Positions 48,701 to 55,581 of a stretch of DNA of 55,581 nt are shown here, piece after piece. Position 1 is the first letter of the stretch; the number at the start of each line of letters is the position of its first letter. The stretch comes from a virus: IMG/VR virus record IMGVR_UViG_3300030419_003947, positions 1 through 55,581 of that record; one strand, written 5' to 3'. The position numbers and the translations under genes are program-made. The notes under the pieces are model-generated. The model was not told the DNA's origin. It ran no database searches and saw only the letters and a list, made by a program, of their open reading frames with translations.

Positions 48701-51258
48701 GACCTACCCTGCTGATCAACCCGCCTTCCCTCTATGTCTAATCCAGCCTCGCGTAACTCAATATCATTTGATGCTATAAACTGTTCCAGATCTAATCGTC
48801 TGGTTTCCAAAGCCATGCGATTATTGATCTCGCCTTCTTGGAGTTTTAACTCTAGATCTGCGCGTCTATCGGCACTTTGTGCCAAGTAGTTACTAACAGA
48901 TATCTGCTCTATTTCAGCAGCGGCAAGATCTCTGCGTATCGCCAACTCATCTGTTCCCAGTAGCGTATCAAGGGCAAGACGCCTTTCCTCTACGTCCATC
49001 CCCGCACGACCCATAATCTCATCTAATGCCACGCGCCGCTCTTCAAGGTCCATCCCACCCAGACCCAATGCCTCTTCCAGATTAAACCTCTTGGCCTCTA
49101 GGTTTAACTGCTTGATGCCAAGAAGCTCATTAAGAGCCTGTGCCTTCTCTTGTATCGTAAGCTCTCTATCTGCTATCTTTGCTTCTAAGTCCAGACGCTT
49201 CTTATCAAGCTCTATACGAGACAGCACCTCGCGCATCGCCAGCGTTTCTTCGCCATCCAGATTACCCGTAAGCTCTGCTTCTCGTAGTCTCTCATCGGCC
49301 CTAGTCCGATAGTCTTCAATGTCCAAGGAACGAGCTTCTAACCCAAGGCGGTCTTCTGCTACATCGGCAGCGCGAGTTCCCAGACGAATCTCTTCAAGGG
49401 AAACAACAAAATCCAATAATTGTTGAGTGGTATCTATACGTACACGCTGCTCTTCTATCGCTTCTTCTGCACGACTACGCTTGATATTTTCAAACAACTG
49501 CAAGGTTTCACGCAGTTCAGCGCGATACTTCTCACCTACATCTAGCTCTGCTTGTATTAATTCAGTGGCACGGGCAGACTCAAGTTCCTCTGCTTGGCGA
49601 ATGGTAACGCCAGATGCAGAAATTCCCCCGCCTTCTATTAGCCCTAATCGGCCCAGACGCTCTAAGGCATCGTCATATTTATTATTAATGAGAGTAGTTG
49701 TTTTTTCGAGGATCTCTTGCTCATCAATGGCAATGCTATTGATGATGTTCTCCATAGAGATTTCTATCCCAGCCTCTGCCTCCCGGCCAAAGGTCAATTC
49801 CGCATCGGTATCCTCAAAAACTCTAGTGGACTGAGCTAAAGATTGGGATAGAATGTCATCTATGTAGTTATCAATAATATTTGATGCAGACTCTATGCTT
49901 AATATGGCATCAAGATCTGCTCCATAGTCTTCAAAAACACCAACTATGGTACTTCTGACTTCATCTACTTGAGAAACATCAGAAAAATCCACATCCTCTA
50001 TTAGCCGCAATATCTCATTTACGGCATTGTCCATGTCCTCGACGGCATCATTGGCAGGAACTACCTCATTGCCAGCAACATCCACTACAACGGCTGGTTC
50101 GTCTGCTACCGCTGGCTCTTCTGCTACCACTGGCTCTTCTGTTACTACTGGCTCTTCTGTTACTGCTGGCTCTTCTGTTACTGCTGGCTCTTCTACTATC
50201 TCTAGATCTTCTGCTTCTGCTTCTTTCTTTTCCTTTTTTTCCTTTTCCTTGCGCAATCTTTCAGCTTCAGCTTCAGCTTCATCGTCCAACTCACGTTGCG
50301 CTCTGCCAGTTAAAAAGGCAGCCAAGTCAGCTGCATTTGCCTTTGCATCTTCTATAGAAGCACCAGACTGCAACAATATATCTGCTGCCCGTTCAGTTAA
50401 ATCTCCTCCTTCGGCAACAACGGATTTAAATTTTTTATAATTATTAGTTACTAAGTCTCCTGCTACGTCCAGATACTTCCACGTATACGCATCAGCATCA
50501 GCATCAGCATCAGCATCAGCATCAGCATCGCCATCAACATCAACATCAGCATCAGCATCGCCATCGCCATCGTCTGAAACCAATCCATCTGCTGCTCTCT
50601 GAGCGGCGTAATAAGCGTCAGAGCTAAGATAATTATTTACCATCTTCCCTAAGTCGGAATCTTCGGCAAAGATGGCATTCATATCTATATCTGTCCTATA
50701 CGGACTTTCCTCAAGCAATCCTACAATTTCATTATATCTTTCTTGGCGAAGAGCCTCTGCTTCAGTTACAACAGATTCGCTTCCTTCCTCAACAACTTCT
50801 TCTACTACTTCAGGCTCTTCCCATACCAATAACTCAGCGTTCCATACCGATGTGTCAGTGGGAGGAGGGGTATATACACCGTCTGATCCATACCCATCCC
50901 CCACCGTAACTACAACTTCCCCTTCATCGTCATCGTCCTCCTCGTCTAAATCGTCAAAGGTAGCCGCTGTTCCATTGCTGGCAGCAACAGGACCGGGAAC
51001 AATAGGATTTAAGCCTTGGGATACGCGGGAATACTCCTCTGGCGTAAATACACCACCCTCAGTTGGGACATAGGTACGATCTATTATCATATCCCTATCA
51101 TATAGATCTAGTAGTCCAGCCCGATCATATAGAGTTTCTAATTCCTGCCAATCACTTTCTATTTTGTTAGGATTAGTCCCTCCCCTGAGCTTTTCTTCTA
51201 TCTCACGCTTCTTCCTGCCAGCGCGATCTCGCCAGACTGTACCTGTTGCCATTGCCAT
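45763..51258 (-). CDS. Giant coiled-coil virion protein (1831 aa)
   Basis: The N-terminal 470 residues are acidic and low-complexity: an Asp-Ala repeat (about residues 230-257) and a VTEEPA-type hexapeptide repeat (about 353-393). Residues about 480-1440 form an exceptionally long helical region of charged heptad-like repeats (RRDELALREEELDQEASLRR, LDIEGRRVDQQGRSLDIESR). The last 350 residues are globular, with a hydrophobic stretch GPLAVAVGTAIAAYK near residue 1595 that may insert into membrane. It may span the tail or form an internal core that extends on infection; a tape-measure-like role is an alternative. Confidence 0.65.
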   Translation of the reverse strand: MAMATGTVWRDRAGRKKREIEEKLRGGTNPNKIESDWQELETLYDRAGLLDLYDRDMIIDRTYVPTEGGVFTPEEYSRVSQGLNPIVPGPVAASNGTAATFDDLDEEDDDDEGEVVVTVGDGYGSDGVYTPPPTDTSVWNAELLVWEEPEVVEEVVEEGSESVVTEAEALRQERYNEIVGLLEESPYRTDIDMNAIFAEDSDLGKMVNNYLSSDAYYAAQRAADGLVSDDGDGDADADVDVDGDADADADADADADAYTWKYLDVAGDLVTNNYKKFKSVVAEGGDLTERAADILLQSGASIEDAKANAADLAAFLTGRAQRELDDEAEAEAERLRKEKEKKEKKEAEAEDLEIVEEPAVTEEPAVTEEPVVTEEPVVAEEPAVADEPAVVVDVAGNEVVPANDAVEDMDNAVNEILRLIEDVDFSDVSQVDEVRSTIVGVFEDYGADLDAILSIESASNIIDNYIDDILSQSLAQSTRVFEDTDAELTFGREAEAGIEISMENIINSIAIDEQEILEKTTTLINNKYDDALERLGRLGLIEGGGISASGVTIRQAEELESARATELIQAELDVGEKYRAELRETLQLFENIKRSRAEEAIEEQRVRIDTTQQLLDFVVSLEEIRLGTRAADVAEDRLGLEARSLDIEDYRTRADERLREAELTGNLDGEETLAMREVLSRIELDKKRLDLEAKIADRELTIQEKAQALNELLGIKQLNLEAKRFNLEEALGLGGMDLEERRVALDEIMGRAGMDVEERRLALDTLLGTDELAIRRDLAAAEIEQISVSNYLAQSADRRADLELKLQEGEINNRMALETRRLDLEQFIASNDIELREAGLDIEGRRVDQQGRSLDIESRRVDLVEAELAQRADESAEEFAIRRDEMAQRLAQSDEEFELRREELSEEISLRRDELEQEAELAREQMVQRAGETDQEFAIRREEMENNLQLRRDELALREEELDQEASLRREQMNLERELEEARLEYESTLGFARLEQEGERISLEERKLILDEMIEVGRLDLATQQLAFEEIQFNQQYSLEEKRYYTDKLLAERGLDQRDREIATAELVANARITQDELELEYQKLSDEKRFALEERGLVITENMTAAQIQNMNREMNLSEERLALEKTSMDNAEAARAFQEQMALADRLGYYIDVNGETVPTLAATNAAREIELRERGLDIEADRLAASSEQFTQQLNQQMEEFAKTHDLSLRETEALIARTNADIADQKARLNLTIEQMDDENAIAWENLRLRGVEIEAGREATEEEMAFRREQLAIQIEQQNLDRANDMFKFAEQMELSVKEFETLNDRWETEWAFSTEQAAKEFGLKEEEFLMVKWQVEQDVRLRGESLDNAAAQWAAEFGLDEQQVLQALRHGDALFEEQLQAMALENDLSEQELQHFINQMEAFQKKEDHRDSTWEMLWDPETGEGIDWDDEDAVRQFAAHMALLNGATSLGGGKQGGLFDDQPGVLESVTSFGVDWLTREFGDEIGNKIGDKIKDTFGDFFFEEVTETVIDPVTGKVIDRLTGLPVDDIPLPGDVPGLDWAGKMWGVDSMYEWDPNVSYVQNVLQGNPKLNALGAKISPYVGPLAVAVGTAIAAYKTWEFFGGAREELWKDAGVTFPRQYAKNFYPPNPVDKDGDPVNIGSQPGLYLHWADGVARWTAAGGQGGVKGTYDEPLDEFMQRTGRRVMSTEPLIEQSATPSGAVEGAGEAIHEQMMNYTDREAEQEAEGEILWEWDKLPHFDTFVSKPYDELNDRNKSRLDRLALGVALDLSIDDMVELDLTNKYFPEVMVVDDEGILFFDQDFSKGSFKRSHYVETDMNEMSSRFN
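50489..50572 (-). repeat. Hexanucleotide microsatellite encoding Asp-Ala runs
   Basis: Tandem GCATCA units (plus-strand reading), with GCCATC and AACATC variants, encode alternating Asp-Ala/Val/Gly in the 1831-aa protein. Near-perfect DNA repetition suggests slippage-prone length variation. Confidence 0.85.
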
Positions 51259-51279
51259 AAGATCAATGCCTATCTGTTA

Positions 51280-51693
51280 TTACTCTTCGTCAGAAATAGA
51301 ATCGCCTAAAAGGATTCTCATTCGCCCATATACCAAAGTGTTCCACTGCTCTGAAACACAGCGCAAAATCAAATCTTTCTTTTTCTCTCCAATTTTGACC
51401 GTGTTGTATGAATCGCCTTCTTCAGTTCGTATCTGTTCTGCGAGTGAAAACTTTAACCACTTATCTTCTTCTGTAGTTTCTTCTGTATCTTTCGATGCGG
51501 TTAGAGACAGAAGCGTTACATGTCCTGCGGTTAACTCCACTAGATCAACAATCTCATCTTCTGTAAGAGACTGCGGATCTTCGGCTGCATCAATTATTTC
51601 TTGAATATTGGGCTTGTGAATTTTAGTAAGAATAACTTCTCCACCAAAATTATGCAGCTTTTCATTGAAATCCACCGTAACCACGTTGCTCAT
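51280..51693 (-). CDS. Hypothetical protein (137 aa)
   Basis: An acidic alpha/beta protein (MSNVVTVDFNEKLHNFGGEV, DEIVDLVELTAGHVTLLSLT) of unknown family, encoded just upstream of the 1831-aa gene. It starts after an AAGGAG site in the recurrent CCCTCAAGGAG leader (51704-51714). Assembly chaperone is one possibility given its place before a giant structural gene. Confidence 0.5.
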   Translation of the reverse strand: MSNVVTVDFNEKLHNFGGEVILTKIHKPNIQEIIDAAEDPQSLTEDEIVDLVELTAGHVTLLSLTASKDTEETTEEDKWLKFSLAEQIRTEEGDSYNTVKIGEKKKDLILRCVSEQWNTLVYGRMRILLGDSISDEE

Positions 51694-51724
51694 GGCACTC
51701 TCTCCTTGAGGGTTTTGTAATGGG

Positions 51725-51958
51725 CTATGCTACGTTTTTCTGAAAAAATTGTTTTACCATATTTATAACTGTGGTCAATCCAGCGACTACATACGGTACA
51801 AGGTCAGGTGCTGATAAAGCAGTAGGCATATAGCCGAGGTCGCTAATAACAGAGTAAGCCACAGCGCCCACTCCACCTACTGCTGCGCCCTTCGCAGTTT
51901 TTGCAGTTTCTTTCTTGCCGAATCCAACTTGGATATTCTCTTTAATTTTGTCAATCAT
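51725..51958 (-). CDS. Small membrane protein, holin-like (77 aa)
   Basis: The N-terminus is amphipathic and basic (KIKENIQVGFGKKETAKTAK), followed by a Gly/Ala/Val segment (GAAVGGVGAVAYSVISDLGY) and a second hydrophobic helix (DLVPYVVAGLTTVINMVKQF). Two membrane passes and size fit holins, which open the inner membrane at lysis. It is one of four consecutive membrane proteins. Confidence 0.5.
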   Translation of the reverse strand: MIDKIKENIQVGFGKKETAKTAKGAAVGGVGAVAYSVISDLGYMPTALSAPDLVPYVVAGLTTVINMVKQFFQKNVA

Positions 51959-51968
51959 TTCAGTCCTC

Positions 51969-52382
51969 TTAGTGTTGAAAAGGCCGCATGGCCCATGCTA
52001 ACAGACTGCCGATAGCAACTTGCATCACACCAATGGTTGCTTCGTGTTCAAATACTGGAGCCCATCTGCCCCAGCCTCCGCTGACTTCGACCACTTGGTA
52101 GAAGATGATGAGGGTGGTAGCCGCTGTAGAAGCGTATGCCGCACTGCTTTTTTCCTTAGACTTGGCATGTTCTTTTTTTGTAAGGGTTACAATTTGACCC
52201 TTAGCTTTTTTGAGGTCTGCTTGCGCCCCCCGTGCCTCTTGAGATCGTGACTTCAGCGTGCTATATGCAGCAGATTTCTGCCGCTTACACTCGTCAAGCT
52301 CATTCCATAGCGTTTCATAGTGCTGTCTTAATTCAGCAAATGACCCAACCTTCTTGGGATCGCGTGGCGGTCGGCGTAACAT
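51969..52382 (-). CDS. Coiled-coil membrane protein, possible spanin- or envelope-type (137 aa)
   Basis: A cytoplasm-type charged coiled coil (RQHYETLWNELDECKRQKSA, SQEARGAQADLKKAKGQIVT) is followed by two hydrophobic stretches (TAATTLIIFYQVVEV and IGVMQVAIGSLLAWAM). It begins in the stop codon of the upstream 63-aa gene (TAATG). A lysis role is inferred from the neighbours; orientation differs from a classical Rz, where the membrane segment is N-terminal. Confidence 0.5.
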   Translation of the reverse strand: MLRRPPRDPKKVGSFAELRQHYETLWNELDECKRQKSAAYSTLKSRSQEARGAQADLKKAKGQIVTLTKKEHAKSKEKSSAAYASTAATTLIIFYQVVEVSGGWGRWAPVFEHEATIGVMQVAIGSLLAWAMRPFQH

Positions 52383-52573
52383 TACCTACCTCGTTTGGGC
52401 GACACCTGCCCTTCTGCCCACTCAATCACTTTTGTTATTCTCTGGTTCTGTCCCTCTACTCTCCGATCCACTTTGCCCACCCGATCCCGCACCGACAGCA
52501 ACAGCCATGTGTTAGCGCCGATCAACCCGACCAGCGCCAGCACAACTGCGGAGACAATAGTGTCAATATCCAC
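52382..52573 (-). CDS. Single-pass membrane protein with basic coiled tail (63 aa)
   Basis: MDIDTIVSAVVLALVGLIGA is an N-terminal membrane segment, followed by NTWLLLSVRDRVGKVDRRVE and a basic C-terminus. The layout (N-in anchor plus periplasmic or cytoplasmic helix) resembles small Rz-like or holin-accessory proteins. Coupled to the following gene by TAATG. Confidence 0.5.
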   Translation of the reverse strand: MDIDTIVSAVVLALVGLIGANTWLLLSVRDRVGKVDRRVEGQNQRITKVIEWAEGQVSPKRGR

Positions 52574-52592
52574 GTTTCTTCCTTTTTACTCC

Positions 52593-52931
52593 TCAAGACA
52601 TCTTGGCTTTGTGGATCTCATTTCGCTTGTTCTGAAAATCTTTGACGGTGGCAACAATTCCAGAAGCTCCACCCGCAAGCCACAGCGTCAGAAGGCTCTT
52701 GTCAATGAACGGTACAATCTCAACCCCCGGTGCGATTGTCGGAATCAACGGAAGGTTGCCTGACCCGAACACTATAGCCCCCGAAATTGCCGTAGCGACC
52801 ATCGGCCACGGCTTGCTGATGTCCATATCGCGTAGCTTCTTGCATTGAGCTACGCACCGCTCAACGATCAACCCCACGAAAACAAGTTGCGCCAAGAATA
52901 TCGCTAATCCACCCGCATCAATATTTTGCAT
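52593..52931 (-). CDS. Multi-pass membrane protein, holin candidate (112 aa)
   Basis: Hydrophobic segments at residues about 8-24 (GLAIFLAQLVFVGLIVE), 42-60 (WPMVATAISGAIVFGSG) and 80-97 (LLTLWLAGGASGIVATV) predict two or three membrane helices, with a charged C-terminus (KDFQNKRNEIHKAKMS). This topology fits class I holins. It is grouped with three other small membrane genes. Confidence 0.55.
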   Translation of the reverse strand: MQNIDAGGLAIFLAQLVFVGLIVERCVAQCKKLRDMDISKPWPMVATAISGAIVFGSGNLPLIPTIAPGVEIVPFIDKSLLTLWLAGGASGIVATVKDFQNKRNEIHKAKMS

Positions 52932-52942
52932 TCCATCTCTCC

Positions 52943-53359
52943 TTACTCAACAAGTTTATTGAGCCGCAATGCCAAACCTCGCCACCTACCGTAACTGGTC
53001 CGAAGCGTGTCTCCGTTGACGGCGCGACTCCCTTTTGCGATGAAATCCTCTCGGATACTCTTCAGCAGAATCTTATCCGAACCCGTAGCGGTAGACGTAG
53101 GGATGATGACGCGAACCCACATTGAATCAAGCTTGTCTGCCTCAACGGTTATACCTAACGCCTTGACCTCTGTATTGAAGACGAGTGATCCATCGTCCAT
53201 AGTGTCGGAGTTTACAGCGGCAACTCGCCGATCCGACCCATCTGCGAACAAGAGAAAGTTGAGCGAGTCGAGAGTGGCTTGCGTGGCCGCAATTTGATCC
53301 TCAATAGTAGCCCTTGCAGGAGCAACCATTAAAGCAAGAAAAAGAATGATACGTAGCAT
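52943..53359 (-). CDS. Secreted protein with signal peptide (138 aa)
   Basis: MLRIILFLALMVAPARA is a clear signal peptide with an Ala-x-Ala site before TIEDQIAATQATLDSLNFLL. The mature part is mixed alpha/beta with no known motif. Exported phage proteins in a lysis or fibre region may act in the periplasm or block superinfection. It lies directly downstream of the signal-peptide-bearing fibre gene. Confidence 0.6.
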   Translation of the reverse strand: MLRIILFLALMVAPARATIEDQIAATQATLDSLNFLLFADGSDRRVAAVNSDTMDDGSLVFNTEVKALGITVEADKLDSMWVRVIIPTSTATGSDKILLKSIREDFIAKGSRAVNGDTLRTSYGRWRGLALRLNKLVE

Positions 53360-53371
53360 CAGAAATCCTCC

Positions 53372-55581
53372 TTAATAGGTTGTATTGCCACAATCGGTCA
53401 AAGTGTTCGTACCGCCGTCGGAAAAGGCACCGTCAAGTTGATTGCCACAGACAATGTTGTAGTCAGCGGCAGATCCGTCTATGCGTATCGTCTGTCCGTT
53501 TCTCACTATATTATTGGTTAGGACGTTCACATCGCCACCACCTGACGAAATTTGTATTCCATTACTTCCAGTTTGGTCAAAAGTGTTCCCATTAACGATA
53601 TTAAAGTCGGAACTTATAAAAGCACCTTGTGCATCTGAAGCATAGCAATAGCTATTAAGCAACTGAGCGCGAGAAGCCGCTAAATTGAAGCAATAGGTAT
53701 CACTATCGTAGACGTAAACATTTCGGATCATTGCCGAGCTACCTGTCACATCGACTGCGTGATAACTACCATCAATTCCCCCGTTCCAAGCACCTATGTT
53801 CTCAAGAATAACGCCAGTACCCGATATAGCAATCGCATCTTTATTAGCGTTGCCGTAAATCGTCGTGCCGGATACTTGCTTCCCATCATGAGCACTATAC
53901 GCACTGCCACTGCCTGTAATAGTTTGGCCCGATTGATCTGCGACCAAACCCATATAAATGCCCGGCCCGAATTTTATGTGTGCAAGGTCTGCATTGCTCG
54001 CCGCATCCACAGCAGCACTACCGTCATAGAAATAACCTGCCCCCGACGAGTCCACTAATACGTGATCACGAGTTACCTTCGGCACACCCGCTTGCCACTC
54101 AAATGCCGCTAATTCCGTCAACGTAACAGCGGGTCGAACCATTCTTGTTTTGGTTGCGCCCCATATTACGACTGCCGCTGAATCTTGGCCGTAGTCAGGT
54201 AAGAAAGCCGCACCCTTGAGATCCTCATTTAACGCAAAGGTATCGACCAATACCCGACCATTGAACAACTGCGCGGTTTGTGCAGTGGACATAGCGACAA
54301 TAATATCACCGTTCATATTGTCGCGCACATCGACAGAAATTACCTCGTCCTCATAGAGCGCATCATCACTTTGGCCTACGAGATTGAGGTTAGGTGCATT
54401 AAGTGCGCGGCGACCTTCTGCGTGTTCCTCTGCTACCGCTGCCGGAGGGAAGTTGCCAAGCCCAACTGCTATGTCTTCGATGTATCCAGCAAAGGTATTG
54501 GACGGCGTTGCATTGTCAGCGCCTATATAGGCGTTATCAAGCGAGAGTGTGCCAGTCGCGTCATTGTCTTGGTTGGTGTGCTTAATGCCATCCACATACA
54601 AGATTAGCGTGTTGGCATTGCTGTCGCGTACCAGTGCGAAGTGATGCCAGAAATTATCGGCAAAGTCCGTGATGCCCGAGGCAGCATCCGTTGTGGAATT
54701 AACGTCCTGCACCGAAAAATTCAGATGCCCGTCTGAGTCCATGCTCACCCGAGCGTGCTCATTGCCATCCACCATATTAACGATGTAGCGTTCTCCGGAG
54801 GGATTACTGGCAATCTTAAACCAGCCCTTGATATAGAAGCTGGAATTGACCCAGTTGGGCGTATGTGACGTGAACGACAGCCCGCCTGAGTCACCCGTCA
54901 GATCCATGCACTTGCCGAAGACGCAGCCGTCTGCATAGGCAACGGTTCCGTTTGCGGTGAAGTTGTAGCCGTTGGGCGACGAGTCGTTGGCATTACCTTC
55001 AAAAGCCAAGGCAAAGCCTGCATCGTAAAACTCACGAGGGGCATTAAAACTGGAATTAATGAGCTGTCGAGCCGTCATTGTCTCGACATACTCATTAGCC
55101 ATATACGGCCAAACTTGGTATAAGCCTCCCGCCGCATTGCTCGACCCCATAACCATCACATCGCCATTATGAATGGGTTGACCACCTTCGATCACGGCGA
55201 GAGATGCTGTGCCATTGGAGGTCCAATTTAGGTCTTTGTTTGCTGAACCAGCGTGAGTAAATGCTATGTATGCGCCTTGGTCTTGATCTTGATATAGTGA
55301 CCTGCAAGCATAAAAACTATCATTCGTCCCTGCGTCATGTACATAATAAACTGACCCTCTTTGCGTGATCGCCACATCTAACCCGTTGGGAACAGTTGCC
55401 ACGCGATCTGTGAAGGCGTTATCATGTGGATCATAAGTAGTCCACGCCTGAGTCGCATCGGTCATCATCACGCGCCACCAATGTGCAGGGCTAAAACCTC
55501 TAAATGGATCAACTAAACCAAACATATCTCGCACTACTGCAATCGCTTCTGTATGTTGATCCTCTATGCCGACATTTCTGG
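53372..55581 (-). CDS. Tail fibre / lectin-like virion protein, C-terminal part (continues from left end)
   Basis: The frame is open to the end of the window and joins the left-end part in frame; residues 1-15 of the in-window ATG form are the duplicated terminal repeat. About 130 residues into the in-window ORF begins a LamG/concanavalin-like lectin domain (FALAFEGNANDSSPNGYNFT, SSFYIKGWFKIASNPSGERY, NFWHHFALVRDSNANTLILY, VDGIKH), spanning to about residue 375. The last 230 residues repeat short strand-turn units (TIYGNANKDAIAISGTGVIL, NVYVYDSDTYCFNL), as in right-handed parallel beta-helix spike proteins. These domains bind or cut surface polysaccharide. Confidence 0.8.
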   Translation of the reverse strand, partial: RNVGIEDQHTEAIAVVRDMFGLVDPFRGFSPAHWWRVMMTDATQAWTTYDPHDNAFTDRVATVPNGLDVAITQRGSVYYVHDAGTNDSFYACRSLYQDQDQGAYIAFTHAGSANKDLNWTSNGTASLAVIEGGQPIHNGDVMVMGSSNAAGGLYQVWPYMANEYVETMTARQLINSSFNAPREFYDAGFALAFEGNANDSSPNGYNFTANGTVAYADGCVFGKCMDLTGDSGGLSFTSHTPNWVNSSFYIKGWFKIASNPSGERYIVNMVDGNEHARVSMDSDGHLNFSVQDVNSTTDAASGITDFADNFWHHFALVRDSNANTLILYVDGIKHTNQDNDATGTLSLDNAYIGADNATPSNTFAGYIEDIAVGLGNFPPAAVAEEHAEGRRALNAPNLNLVGQSDDALYEDEVISVDVRDNMNGDIIVAMSTAQTAQLFNGRVLVDTFALNEDLKGAAFLPDYGQDSAAVVIWGATKTRMVRPAVTLTELAAFEWQAGVPKVTRDHVLVDSSGAGYFYDGSAAVDAASNADLAHIKFGPGIYMGLVADQSGQTITGSGSAYSAHDGKQVSGTTIYGNANKDAIAISGTGVILENIGAWNGGIDGSYHAVDVTGSSAMIRNVYVYDSDTYCFNLAASRAQLLNSYCYASDAQGAFISSDFNIVNGNTFDQTGSNGIQISSGGGDVNVLTNNIVRNGQTIRIDGSAADYNIVCGNQLDGAFSDGGTNTLTDCGNTTY
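55490..55581. repeat. Terminal direct repeat, right copy
   Basis: Exact 92-base copy of 2-93, marking circular closure or terminal redundancy of the assembly. Confidence 0.9.

Noticed and set aside
50027-50572. Regular short repeats that could suggest a CRISPR array
   Set aside because: Units are 6 or 18 nt, lack spacers, and encode Asp-Ala and Thr-Glu-Glu-Pro repeats in a long gene.

Overview
The window reads as an essentially complete genome of a tailed double-stranded DNA phage, probably podovirus-like, assembled as a closed circle. Bases 2-93 are repeated exactly at 55490-55581, and one tail-fibre gene runs off the left end and continues in frame at the right end, so the non-redundant unit is about 55.49 kb. 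The virion genes (P22-type terminase and portal, scaffold, coat, head-tail adaptor, a DNA-stabilisation or nozzle-like protein, several very large internal proteins and no recognisable tape measure or sheath) point to a headful-packaging, short-tailed phage of a Gram-negative bacterium. No RNA polymerase, DNA polymerase, helicase, primase, integrase or tRNA gene was recognised. I cannot name the host from sequence alone.

Layout. One minus-strand late block runs from 21436 down to 1, through the circular junction, and on from 55581 to 37225 (about 40 kb). In order of transcription it holds three small leader genes, terS, terL, a Lys-rich microprotein, portal, a virion L,D-transpeptidase fusion, linker proteins, scaffold, coat, decoration-like proteins, a translationally coupled glycosyltransferase/methyltransferase cassette, head-tail connector proteins, tail fibres with lectin and beta-helix domains, a cluster of small membrane proteins (probable lysis or envelope cassette), and three giant proteins (1831, 698 and 2134 aa), the last a polyvalent ejection-type protein with ART-like and HExxH metallopeptidase-like segments. 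The plus-strand early block (23243-37184) holds many small proteins, DUF932 and cysteine-rich (DUF7227-like) proteins, an SSB-like protein, a ParB-family protein, a SWIM zinc finger, a possible helicase-loader, a DGQHR protein, an M15-like protein with a substituted zinc ligand and two PD-(D/E)XK nucleases. It is interrupted at 29369-30216 by a minus-strand repressor operon.

Control regions. Between the divergent blocks lies about 1.8 kb without a convincing gene (21437-23242). It carries an exact match to the canonical bacterial parS site, three copies of an ATCGGCCCAAAA element (two of them forming an inverted pair), four 15-bp inverted repeats with 6-bp arms, and then about 700 nt dense in perfect hairpins. 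A second structured stretch lies at 23861-24228. At 30216-30290 two sigma70-type promoters stand back to back over a 20-bp operator-like palindrome. The one firing toward the Xre-type repressor would give a leaderless mRNA. At 32718-33081 a promoter-to-terminator unit predicts a discrete RNA of about 120 nt whose 5' hairpin loop is perfectly complementary to the terminator loop, followed by more structured RNA.

Putting it together: ParB plus parS, iteron-like repeats and a repressor switch, with no integrase, suggest (as inference) a phage that could persist extrachromosomally or borrow the host chromosome-segregation machinery. The strongest candidates for undescribed biology are the phage-borne parS/ParB pair without ParA, the kissing-loop RNA, and the large structured RNAs around the 205-aa gene.
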